This document shows, one piece after another, positions 35,776 through 43,235 of a DNA stretch of 64,000 nucleotides. Source of the DNA: Paradesertivirga mongoliensis (GTDB lineage Bacteria; Bacteroidota; Bacteroidia; Sphingobacteriales; Sphingobacteriaceae); NCBI RefSeq assembly GCF_024436395.1, contig NZ_JAFMZO010000001.1, forward strand, positions 504,181-568,180, written 5' to 3'. The notes below the pieces were generated by a model that did no database searches, was not told where the DNA came from, and saw only the letters and a program-made list of their open reading frames with translations. Both the position numbers and the translations under genes were made by a program. Positions within the stretch are counted from its first letter, which is position 1, and every line of letters starts with the position of its first letter.

Positions 35776-36780
35776 TTGAATATAGCACAGAAGATATTTC
35801 TCCATTCCATTGTATGGGTCGCCATATTGATCATTTTCGTATTTCTCGGCGTTCGAAATGGAGATTACCATCAAGCTATCATTATTTTCGTCTATTTCGG
35901 GATTTTTAATATCGCTATTTTCTATCTCAACTATTTATACATCCTTCCCAAATATCTCAGCAAACGTAAATATTGGATGTTCTCTGCCTGTATCGTTTTG
36001 CTGGTATTAATCTCTGGTCTGCTCAAGTATGGTTTCGCATTTCTGTTCAGAGACGTGATTTTAATCAGCAGAGATGGCCAAATCCCGTTTGAACGGTATT
36101 ATATCGGTGCTATATTCACCGGACTGTTTTTTATTTTTCTTAGTACGGCGTTTAAGTTTGCGGTAGACTGGTTTCTGAATGAAAAAGTAAGAAAGAACCT
36201 GGAAAGCGAAAAGCTGATCGCTGAACTCGCTTTTTTGCGATCGCAGATTAACCCGCACTTTTTATTTAACTCGTTGAATAACATCTACTCGCTGGCTTAT
36301 CAAAAATCTGATAAGGCGCCCGAGGCGATCATGAAGCTTTCCGAAATCATGCGATATATGCTGCAGGAGAGTAATGAACCCCGGGTGCAGCTCGGTCGCG
36401 AGATAAGGTATCTGGAGAACTATATTGAACTACAAAAGCTCAGGTTTAAAGGACAGGCTTATATTGAACTCAGCATCAGCGGCGATTACGGTGAACAGAG
36501 TATTGCGCCTCTTATACTCATTTCGTTCGTAGAAAATGCCTTTAAACATGGGGTAGCTTCAGATCCGGACAATCCGATTAAGATCAGCGTACGAATTTTA
36601 AATAATCAACTTCATTTCGAGATTCAGAATAAAAAAAGCCTGCTGAACAAAGACGAAAGCAGCGGAATTGGCTTAAGCAATGTAAAGCGTCGCCTGGATT
36701 TGCTGTACGTAGGGAAATATGCCCTGGACATCGAAGAAGATTTAGATACTTATTATTGCAAATTAGATTTAAACCTCTGA
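35776..36780 (+). CDS. LytS/YehU-type sensor histidine kinase
   Basis: A 334-residue membrane sensor kinase. Four hydrophobic segments lie in residues ~7-130, followed by a coiled linker (NEKVRKNLESEKLIAELAFL) and the His_kinase domain (LytS family) with the phospho-accepting His161 in INPHFLFNSLNNIYSL. The ATPase has FVENAFKHGV and SGIGLSNVKRRLDLLY. Start codon TTG at 35776; an in-frame stop just upstream excludes other starts. These kinases usually pair with a LytTR regulator, but none is adjacent, so the partner is elsewhere. Signal unknown. Confidence 0.92.
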   Translation: MNIAQKIFLHSIVWVAILIIFVFLGVRNGDYHQAIIIFVYFGIFNIAIFYLNYLYILPKYLSKRKYWMFSACIVLLVLISGLLKYGFAFLFRDVILISRDGQIPFERYYIGAIFTGLFFIFLSTAFKFAVDWFLNEKVRKNLESEKLIAELAFLRSQINPHFLFNSLNNIYSLAYQKSDKAPEAIMKLSEIMRYMLQESNEPRVQLGREIRYLENYIELQKLRFKGQAYIELSISGDYGEQSIAPLILISFVENAFKHGVASDPDNPIKISVRILNNQLHFEIQNKKSLLNKDESSGIGLSNVKRRLDLLYVGKYALDIEEDLDTYYCKLDLNL

Positions 36781-36914
36781 TTGTGCATACTTTTATAGAT
36801 GACATTGGAGTTTTAGTAAGAACACATTGTGCTTCCTGATGTTATTGATGCATTTATTTGCAGTTTTTTACCCTGTCGGGACCTCATGTTTCTAAAATTC
36901 AATACCTTCGCACT

Positions 36915-38294
36915 ATGACAAACTTTGCTGAAGATTTTCTGGAAGTTTCTGAAGATAAAGCATTTAATTTAGATCATCGCCGGATCATAAATTTTAATAT
37001 CGGACGCTACGACACGGCAGTGAGCCGCGGACTATCGAGGCTTGCCAATCTTGAGCAGTCGAAACGCAAAGCTCACGTTATAAAATGGAAAGTAATGGAG
37101 AACCTGGATAAACTGTTACCAGAGTTTGAAGCTAACTTTCAGAAGCGTGGCGGCAAGGTGATTTGGGCAAATGACGCAGATGAAGCTAACCGCGAGATCC
37201 TTAGTATCATCAGAAAAGCTAATGCAAAAACGGTCATAAAGGCAAAGTCTATGACTACAGAAGAAATTCATCTAAATGAGTTTCTAGAAAAAAATCACAT
37301 TGAGTCGCTGGAGAGCGACCTTGGCGAATACATTGTTCAGCTTCTGGGACAAAAGCCTTACCACATAGTTACCCCTGCAATGCATTTAAGCAAGGAGGAT
37401 ATTGCCAGGCTTTTCCACGAAAAATTTGGAACACCCGTTGATGCCACTCCGGATATATTAACGCAAAAAGCACGCGAACTACTTCGCGAAAAATACACTT
37501 CGGCGGATGTGGGGATAACAGGGGGTAACTTTCTCATAGCGGATACAGGAAGCGTGGCCCTCACCGAGAATGAAGGGAACGCACGCTTGTCAACCACTTT
37601 TCCGAAAATCCACATTGCTATTGTGGGAATCGAAAAGTTAATTCCTTCTATCAACGATCTGGATTTGTTCTGGCCATTGCTTTCGACTCATGGTACCGGC
37701 CAAAACTTAACGGTTTACAATAGCATTTTAACCGGTCCGCGTCAGGCAGATGAAACCGATGGCCCCGAAGAAATGTACGTGGTTTTGTTGGATAACGGCC
37801 GGACTAATTTGCTCGCCCAGAAAGAGCAGCGCCAGGGGCTGTATTGCATCCGGTGCGGCGCTTGCTTAAATGCCTGCCCCATCTACAAAAATATTGGTGG
37901 CCATGCCTACGAAACTACTTACAGCGGTCCAATCGGTTCGGTAATCACCCCGCACCTGCGTGGAATGGAAGAGTTCAAACACCTTAGCTACGCATCGAGT
38001 CTTTGCGGCAAATGCTCTGAAGTTTGCCCGGTAAAAATCGATATCCATAAAATGCTCCTCCTGAACAGGCGAGATTCGGTAAGCGAAGGGCTAAGTCCCA
38101 AAGCCGAGAAAATTGGTTGGAAGGCATGGAAAAAGGGAATGATGAAAAGGCAGTTTATGGATTTTGTGAGCGGCAAATGGAAAAATCTTATCCTGAAAAC
38201 TTTCTTCAAGAAAAGCTGGGGCAGTTATCGTGAGATGCCAGTGGTAAATAATAGGTCTTTTAGTAAACAATGGCAAGAACGAACGCCTGAATAG
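36915..38294 (+). CDS. lutB: LutB-like lactate-utilization iron-sulfur protein
   Basis: A 459-residue subunit of the LutABC L-lactate oxidation complex. The N-terminal LUD domain (VAMHLSKED-type region; GITGGNFLIADTGSV) is followed by two 4Fe-4S motifs, CIRCGACLNACPIY (near residue 310) and CGKCSEVCPVKIDI (near 365), and a basic C-terminal tail. ATG 36915 is preferred; the frame opens with TTG at 36858, but TACCTTCG (36903-36910), a near -7 element, sits right before this ATG. No lutA or lutC is adjacent. The downstream gene is an unrelated lipoprotein. Confidence 0.93.
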   Translation: MTNFAEDFLEVSEDKAFNLDHRRIINFNIGRYDTAVSRGLSRLANLEQSKRKAHVIKWKVMENLDKLLPEFEANFQKRGGKVIWANDADEANREILSIIRKANAKTVIKAKSMTTEEIHLNEFLEKNHIESLESDLGEYIVQLLGQKPYHIVTPAMHLSKEDIARLFHEKFGTPVDATPDILTQKARELLREKYTSADVGITGGNFLIADTGSVALTENEGNARLSTTFPKIHIAIVGIEKLIPSINDLDLFWPLLSTHGTGQNLTVYNSILTGPRQADETDGPEEMYVVLLDNGRTNLLAQKEQRQGLYCIRCGACLNACPIYKNIGGHAYETTYSGPIGSVITPHLRGMEEFKHLSYASSLCGKCSEVCPVKIDIHKMLLLNRRDSVSEGLSPKAEKIGWKAWKKGMMKRQFMDFVSGKWKNLILKTFFKKSWGSYREMPVVNNRSFSKQWQERTPE

Positions 38295-38451
38295 TATTCC
38301 AAATGCTACACTGAATCTTTTTCAGGAACAGGCGCTTGATTTATTTTCTCTCTTAAAGCATGTTCTTATCCTTTTAGTATAGAGACGTATACGATGTTGA
38401 AATTTAGCCTCTTAGGTGTGTTTTGGCACAATTTTTCGATAAATATGTGCG

Positions 38452-39255
38452 ATGCATTTTTACCTTAATAACATTCTATACCTCTCAGCCATTCTGTGTA
38501 CCACAAGTTTCTCTTTTGTTTCGTGCGATAGATCGTATTCGAATTATTTAACCGAGGCTGCCGATTCGCCGGAATTAAGGGCTTTGTCCAGCGAATATGA
38601 AATAAACTTATATGCCGATTCTATCGACGCGCTTCTGCCGTTCTGTAAGGTGGAACGTAGTATGGTCTACTCTCTGGGCGATTATTCTTTCCATGTAAAT
38701 AAGTATTCGTACCAAGGACAGGCGGTTTTGTACCGGGAATGGGGTACTAGTGGCGAATATGGAAGTACGGATAAGCGCTACTATATAAAAGATCAAAACG
38801 TATCTTTTCTGGTAGAGAACAGTTATACACCAACTGCTTCCAAGCCATATTCTTTTTTAAAAGCCTACTTCAAGGATGGCGGGGTGTTTCATGCTAAACA
38901 GGTAAATGCGCTCACAAAACAAGCCCTTTCAGATCAGGATTTTGAGGATGTAGAGTTCACCGGGTTTAAGCCTGCCAACATAACCCTTTTTGAAGATGCT
39001 CTGAGCCAGCAAGGGAAATTCGACCTGACATTTGAGAGGATTATAGAATGCTCGAAAGCTAAGTATCTGATTTTCTCAAACAACGGATTTAATTCTTATC
39101 GAGCTCCAGTTAAAGTTGAAAATACAGATGAGTTTATACAGGAAATAACATCCAATCCGCTCCGGTACAAAGGTGAAAAATTGGATATAGTTTGGGGCTT
39201 GAGTGATAGTAACGAGGTGATCTACACCAATGGTAAGCTAAAAAAGCGGGACTAG
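38452..39255 (+). CDS. Hypothetical lipoprotein
   Basis: A 267-residue protein with a lipoprotein signal (ILCTTSFSFVSC, lipidated Cys25). The mature part is mixed alpha/beta and rich in Tyr and Phe, with SLGDYSFHVNKYSYQGQ and YREWGTSGEYG, but no known motif was recognised. It is probably an inner- or outer-membrane-anchored periplasmic protein specific to this lineage. Its TAG stop overlaps the SprT-like gene's stop on the opposite strand by CTAG (39252-39255). Not assigned to any family. Confidence 0.8.
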   Translation: MHFYLNNILYLSAILCTTSFSFVSCDRSYSNYLTEAADSPELRALSSEYEINLYADSIDALLPFCKVERSMVYSLGDYSFHVNKYSYQGQAVLYREWGTSGEYGSTDKRYYIKDQNVSFLVENSYTPTASKPYSFLKAYFKDGGVFHAKQVNALTKQALSDQDFEDVEFTGFKPANITLFEDALSQQGKFDLTFERIIECSKAKYLIFSNNGFNSYRAPVKVENTDEFIQEITSNPLRYKGEKLDIVWGLSDSNEVIYTNGKLKKRD

Positions 39256-39863
39256 TCGCCACTAACGGGGAATACCTCTGCAAGGGGACTAAACAGATAA
39301 ATCCTCCGCGTGTTTATTTCCATACATTTAAACCGTTTCCTTACAAGCTCATCTTTCCTGAAAGTTCTGCCATCTTTAAGCATAAAGACAGTTTTCATCG
39401 CGAGCGACTCTACAGCTACACCCTGAGATTGCTGGTCATATCTTTTTAAAGCTCTGAAAAGATTCAGGTCGCTGCAACTTGAGGCGGCCGGATTTTCCAA
39501 ATAAGAATTTATGGCATGTTTTAAATCTGCAGGGAAAACCTCTTTCTCAAAGAACGGCCTCATCATTTTTTTGAAGTTCAGTTTCCACTCCAATCCATGT
39601 GGCCTGGCTCCTCCTTTATATTCATTCCAGGTTTGAAGATGAGCAAATTCGTGGACCGTTGTAACCAGGAAGGCGTAAGGGTTTAGGTTGTAATTTACAG
39701 AAATACGATGATTGTCGCCGTTGTACGGAGGCCTATAATCGCCAAACTTCGTATTTCTGCCTTTGGAAACCTTAAAGTCGCATTTAAAATAGTCTATCCA
39801 CCGGGCCACAATAGGAGCAGCCTCTGCAGGCACGTATTTGGCCAGAATCCTCTCCTTATCCAA
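39252..39863 (-). CDS. SprT-like zinc metalloprotease-domain protein
   Basis: A 203-residue protein of the SprT/SPRTN-like family. The zinc motif is HEFAH at residues 71-75 (TTVHEFAHLQTW), with an RPHGLEWK continuation and a C-terminal basic zinc-ribbon-like tail without the cysteines of E. coli SprT. Possible roles are a protease or a DNA-bound protein repair factor; not certain. It starts with TTG 39863, five bases from the feoB stop, so it may be transcribed with feoAB. No better start exists. Confidence 0.85.
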   Translation of the reverse strand: MDKERILAKYVPAEAAPIVARWIDYFKCDFKVSKGRNTKFGDYRPPYNGDNHRISVNYNLNPYAFLVTTVHEFAHLQTWNEYKGGARPHGLEWKLNFKKMMRPFFEKEVFPADLKHAINSYLENPAASSCSDLNLFRALKRYDQQSQGVAVESLAMKTVFMLKDGRTFRKDELVRKRFKCMEINTRRIYLFSPLAEVFPVSGD

Positions 39864-39868
39864 GCGAT

Positions 39869-41983
39869 TTATTTTAAAATATTATACACGATAAAACTTG
39901 CAATATAAGCAAGAGCTGTCATATATGCCAGCTGTATAGAGGGCCATTTCCAGCTTTTCGTTTCTCTGTAAACAATAGCCAGAGTACTCATACACTGCAT
40001 GGCAAATGCGTAAAAAATCATTAAGGAAAAGGCTACGGCAAAGGTAAAAACAGGTTCTCCTGTATCGGGTTTTTTCGCCCGACGCATTTTATCCCGTACT
40101 GATTCCATTTGCGCATCATCGCTCACGCTGTAAATGGTGGCCATGGTACCAACGAAAACTTCTCGTGCCGCGAAAGATGTGATCAAAGCAATGCCAATTT
40201 TCCAATCAAAACCCAGCGGTCGGATGGCAGGTTCAATAGCCTTCCCAATAACTCCGGCGTACGATGTTTCCAATTTTTCTGCTGCCTCCATACTTTCCAG
40301 TTCTTCAGGAGTATGTCGAGATCTTAGTTGTTCAGACTGGTATTTAGCGGTAAGCGCTTCACGTTTTGCCGGAGGCCCATATGATGCCAGTACCCACAAG
40401 ATGATGGAAATTGCTACAATCACTTTACCGGCTTCAAACACAAAAGCTTTAACTTTTTCATACATGGTATAAACCACATTACTCCATCGGGGCATGCGAT
40501 AGACGGGCAGCTCCATAATAAAGTAACCACGTTCTCCCGAATGGATTAAGAACTTCATTACCCAGGCTACTATCACCGCTGATACAATACTTAGCAAGTA
40601 CATCCCCATTAAAGCAAGAGCCTGCAGATTCAAAATGCCTGCCACCTCCCCATCGGGAACAACCAACGAAATCAAAATCGTGTAAATGGGAAGTCGGGCC
40701 GAACAGCTCACCAGCGGCGTAACCATAATAGTGATGATTCTGTCCTTCCAGCTTTCGATATTCCGGGTACTCATAATGGAAGGTACTGCGCAGGCAAAGC
40801 CGCCAATTAATGGCACTACCGACTTTCCATTAAGGCCAACTTTCCGCATGATCTTATCCATCATAAACGTAACGCGGGCCATATAGCCGGTATCTTCCAA
40901 AATGGAGATAAATGCAAATAAAATAGCGATCTGAGGAATAAACACCAACACTCCACTCAGTCCGGCTAAAATGCCGTCCACAAACAAGTCAGTTAGTACT
41001 CCGGCAGGCAGAACTTCATGGGCTGTACTGGTCAGCCAGATAAAAAGATCTTCAATCAATGTCATCGGGTATTCTGACCAGGCGAAGATGGATTGAAATA
41101 TTAAAAGAAGGATAGCGAAGAAAATAGTGAATCCCCACACTCTATGCGTGAGTATTTTATCGATTTTATTGCTGAAAGTTTCTTCCTTCGCTGCCCCGGG
41201 ACGAAACTTTACTGTATCGAACAGAACATCATTAATGAAATTATAACGTGCTATGGTCTCGGCCGCCTGGGCCTTTTGTGAGTGAAAGGAAAATTCTTGT
41301 TCCAGCTCTTCAATTCTCTCGCTTTGTGCGGAAGTTAAAAAGCGTACATTCTCATGCTGATGCGCCAGTTGCAGCGCGGTGTATGGAAGGTCGACCTGTA
41401 GCTCTTCTTTTATTTTTGTGATAAGGGAAGGAGCCAGCGCTTCTACTTCTATCGTATCTGTTTGAAGCGGAACGGATGAGGTATATGCAATAGCTTCTTT
41501 AAGCTGGTCTATATTTTCGCCCTGTCTTGCACAGATAGGAACGATCTGTACTCCCAGCCTTAAGGCCAGTTCATCGATATTTATCTCTGTTCCTGCCTTT
41601 CTGGACAGGTCGATCATGTTTAAGGCAATAACTACGGGTATTTTAAGATCCGCTACCTGAGTATATAGAAGGAGGTTACGCTTGAGATTTGACGCATCCG
41701 CCACAATCACAACAATATCGGGATGGGCCGTATTATTTCTATCTGCTAAAACCTCAAAAACAATTACTTCATCTTTACTTTTCGGATACAGACTATATGT
41801 TCCGGGCAGGTCGACTATCTCGGCAACTCTTCCATCCGGTAACTTGCAGTAGCCGGTTTTTTTATCCACCGTAACACCGGCAAAGTTTCCGACTTTCTGA
41901 TGAAGACCTGTTAAACGATTAAATAATGTAGATTTTCCAGTGTTGGGGTTTCCAACCAGCACAATTCTTAACTCACCCTTCAC
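39869..41983 (-). CDS. feoB: Ferrous iron transporter FeoB
   Basis: The inner-membrane Fe(II) permease. A cytoplasmic GTPase is at residues 1-~170 (G1 GNPNTGKST at 11-19, DLPGTYSL for G3, NMID for G4), then a helical spacer. The membrane part holds two Gate motifs (VPLIGGFACAVPSIM and VTPLVSCSARLPIY). The 704 residues match Bacteroidota FeoB. Start codon GTG, five bases after the feoA stop. FeoA and the SprT-like gene flank it. FeoC is absent, as is usual outside gamma-proteobacteria. The associated Cys-rich peptide lies 8.4 kb away. Confidence 0.97.
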   Translation of the reverse strand: MKGELRIVLVGNPNTGKSTLFNRLTGLHQKVGNFAGVTVDKKTGYCKLPDGRVAEIVDLPGTYSLYPKSKDEVIVFEVLADRNNTAHPDIVVIVADASNLKRNLLLYTQVADLKIPVVIALNMIDLSRKAGTEINIDELALRLGVQIVPICARQGENIDQLKEAIAYTSSVPLQTDTIEVEALAPSLITKIKEELQVDLPYTALQLAHQHENVRFLTSAQSERIEELEQEFSFHSQKAQAAETIARYNFINDVLFDTVKFRPGAAKEETFSNKIDKILTHRVWGFTIFFAILLLIFQSIFAWSEYPMTLIEDLFIWLTSTAHEVLPAGVLTDLFVDGILAGLSGVLVFIPQIAILFAFISILEDTGYMARVTFMMDKIMRKVGLNGKSVVPLIGGFACAVPSIMSTRNIESWKDRIITIMVTPLVSCSARLPIYTILISLVVPDGEVAGILNLQALALMGMYLLSIVSAVIVAWVMKFLIHSGERGYFIMELPVYRMPRWSNVVYTMYEKVKAFVFEAGKVIVAISIILWVLASYGPPAKREALTAKYQSEQLRSRHTPEELESMEAAEKLETSYAGVIGKAIEPAIRPLGFDWKIGIALITSFAAREVFVGTMATIYSVSDDAQMESVRDKMRRAKKPDTGEPVFTFAVAFSLMIFYAFAMQCMSTLAIVYRETKSWKWPSIQLAYMTALAYIASFIVYNILK

Positions 41984-41988
41984 TGGTT

Positions 41989-42204
41989 TTATTGCAAGAT
42001 GATTGTTGAAGCTTCGCGTTTGCGAAGGCTTAGCTGATAACCCGATACGGTTACTGCCATTGGATCCCCCAGAGGTGCAAACCGTTCAACCACAATAGAT
42101 TCGCCGGGAAGACAACCCATCTCCATAAGCTTTATCGACATTTCAAGGTCGGTAAATTCTTTTATAACTCCGGATTGTCCCGGTTGTAGTTGTGAAAGCT
42201 TCAT
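41989..42204 (-). CDS. feoA: FeoA domain protein
   Basis: A 71-residue SH3-like protein (MKLSQLQPGQSGVIKEF to SLRKREASTIILQ) that supports FeoB. KLMEMGCLPG and GDPMAV are the family hallmarks. ATG 42204 is chosen over the upstream TTG at 42222. A -7 element TATTTTTG (42224-42231) gives a leader of about 15-20 bases, so this promoter drives feoA-feoB and perhaps the SprT-like gene. Iron-responsive regulation by Fur/DtxR is likely, but no operator was identified. Confidence 0.95.
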   Translation of the reverse strand: MKLSQLQPGQSGVIKEFTDLEMSIKLMEMGCLPGESIVVERFAPLGDPMAVTVSGYQLSLRKREASTIILQ

Positions 42205-42223
42205 GAATAGTTCTAAACGCAAA

Positions 42224-42231
42224 CAAAAATA
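42224..42231 (-). promoter_or_regulatory. Candidate -7 element of feoAB
   Basis: TATTTTTG on the minus strand is an exact TAnnTTTG match 20 bases before ATG 42204. No -33 box at the expected distance. Confidence 0.5.
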
Positions 42232-42282
42232 GTCCTTATTTTTAATAAATCCAAATAAGCTTAGTTGGTCTGAAAACTCGCT

Positions 42283-42417
42283 TTATTGAGGCTTAAAGAG
42301 GGTTTTTGTCGGGTTTTGCTTAATAAACTTTGGACAATCACAATCCTTTTTAAACAGTTTGCATGAAGATAAAAGTACCATCACGCCAAGCATCAACACC
42401 TTAAATAAATTTTTCAT
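42283..42417 (-). CDS. Small 44-residue lipoprotein
   Basis: A short ORF with a clear lipoprotein signal: MKNLFKVLMLGVMVLLSSC, lipid attachment on Cys19, then KLFKKDCDCPKFIKQN and a short basic tail. The CDCPK motif is distinctive. The start ATG 42417 overlaps the vanZ 3' end by 17 bases, so it probably belongs to the same mRNA. No homologous family was recalled. The strong signal peptide, the overlap and the terminal stop argue that it is real. Coding probability is judged, not computed. Confidence 0.6.
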   Translation of the reverse strand: MKNLFKVLMLGVMVLLSSCKLFKKDCDCPKFIKQNPTKTLFKPQ

Positions 42418-42796
42418 GACCCGTTCTGTGTAAAAAAATGTATCCGAAAATTCCCATTCCTACTCCTACCATATCTGCAAAAAGATCCCAGATCTCGGCC
42501 GAGCGGTAAGTAAACACCTTCCATTGTAAAATCTCAATACCCGCACCAAGAATGGCGGTGACTAAGAGAATTTTAACGATAGTGAGTATGCGAAAAGTAT
42601 AACTTCGCTGCTGTCTGATCTTGCCGTAAAATAGCAGCACAGTAAGTACGAAGAAAAATCCGGTATGTACCAGCTTGTCGATACCCTCGAATAAGGGCAG
42701 GCCTCCAGCCACGTTTTCGAACGGCATGTCGCAGAGGATAAGCACAATAATTGCCCAGATAATGGCCAGGTACTGGTGCCTTAACGTATTAATCAT
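42401..42796 (-). CDS. VanZ family membrane protein
   Basis: A 131-residue protein with four hydrophobic segments, of the VanZ-like family (teicoplanin-resistance protein homologue in enterococci). The segments are at about 9-24, 41-60, 73-95 and 110-125, and EGIDKLVHTGFFFVLTVLLF and EILQWKVFTYRSAEIWDLFADMVG are conserved. Function in Bacteroidota is unknown and no glycopeptide role should be assumed. It directly follows gcvH (adjacent stop/start), part of the conserved gcvH-vanZ group. Confidence 0.88.
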   Translation of the reverse strand: MINTLRHQYLAIIWAIIVLILCDMPFENVAGGLPLFEGIDKLVHTGFFFVLTVLLFYGKIRQQRSYTFRILTIVKILLVTAILGAGIEILQWKVFTYRSAEIWDLFADMVGVGMGIFGYIFLHRTGHEKFI

Positions 42797-43177
42797 CTAA
42801 GCTCCTATCAGCGCTTTGTACTGGTCTGCAGAAAGCAAATCGCCAACCTCAACTACCGACTTCACTGTGATTTTTACCATCCAGCCTTCACCGTATGGAT
42901 CCTGATTAACAAGTTCTGGTGCAGAATCGAGTTGACTGTTAATTTCGAGAACAGTTCCAGCTACCGGCATAAACAGATCGGAAACAGTTTTTACTGCTTC
43001 AACCGTTCCGAAAACTTCATTCTCGGCTACTTCCTGACCGACAGTGTTAATATCGATATAAACGATATCACCTAATTCGCGTTGAGCAAAATCGGTTATC
43101 CCGATAATTGCTTCGTTGCCTTCAAGCTTAATCCACTCGTGATCTTTAGTATATTTTAGTTCTGATGGGAAATTCAT
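42797..43177 (-). CDS. gcvH: Glycine cleavage system H protein
   Basis: The lipoyl-carrier protein of the glycine cleavage complex: it shuttles the methylamine intermediate between GcvP, GcvT and Lpd. 126 residues, with [25 protein letters not shown] and the lipoylated lysine K63 in [11 protein letters not shown]. It sits between sprA and vanZ, as in many Bacteroidota. A -7 element TATTTTTG is at 43194-43201, so it may have its own promoter inside the sprA unit. glyA lies in the window; the other gcv genes do not. Confidence 0.97.
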   Translation of the reverse strand: MNFPSELKYTKDHEWIKLEGNEAIIGITDFAQRELGDIVYIDINTVGQEVAENEVFGTVEAVKTVSDLFMPVAGTVLEINSQLDSAPELVNQDPYGEGWMVKITVKSVVEVGDLLSADQYKALIGA

Positions 43178-43193
43178 AATATAAGTTTTGCGC

Positions 43194-43201
43194 CAAAAAT
43201 A
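43194..43201 (-). promoter_or_regulatory. Candidate -7 element of gcvH
   Basis: TATTTTTG on the minus strand lies 16 bases before the gcvH ATG, in the 58-base gap after sprA. Confidence 0.45.
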
Positions 43202-43235
43202 GGACTATCGGCTGGCATAAGCAAGTTTATGACAG

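Noticed and set aside
42401..42796. Glycopeptide-resistance determinant
   Set aside because: VanZ-family membership alone does not show resistance, and no vanHAX-type genes are present.
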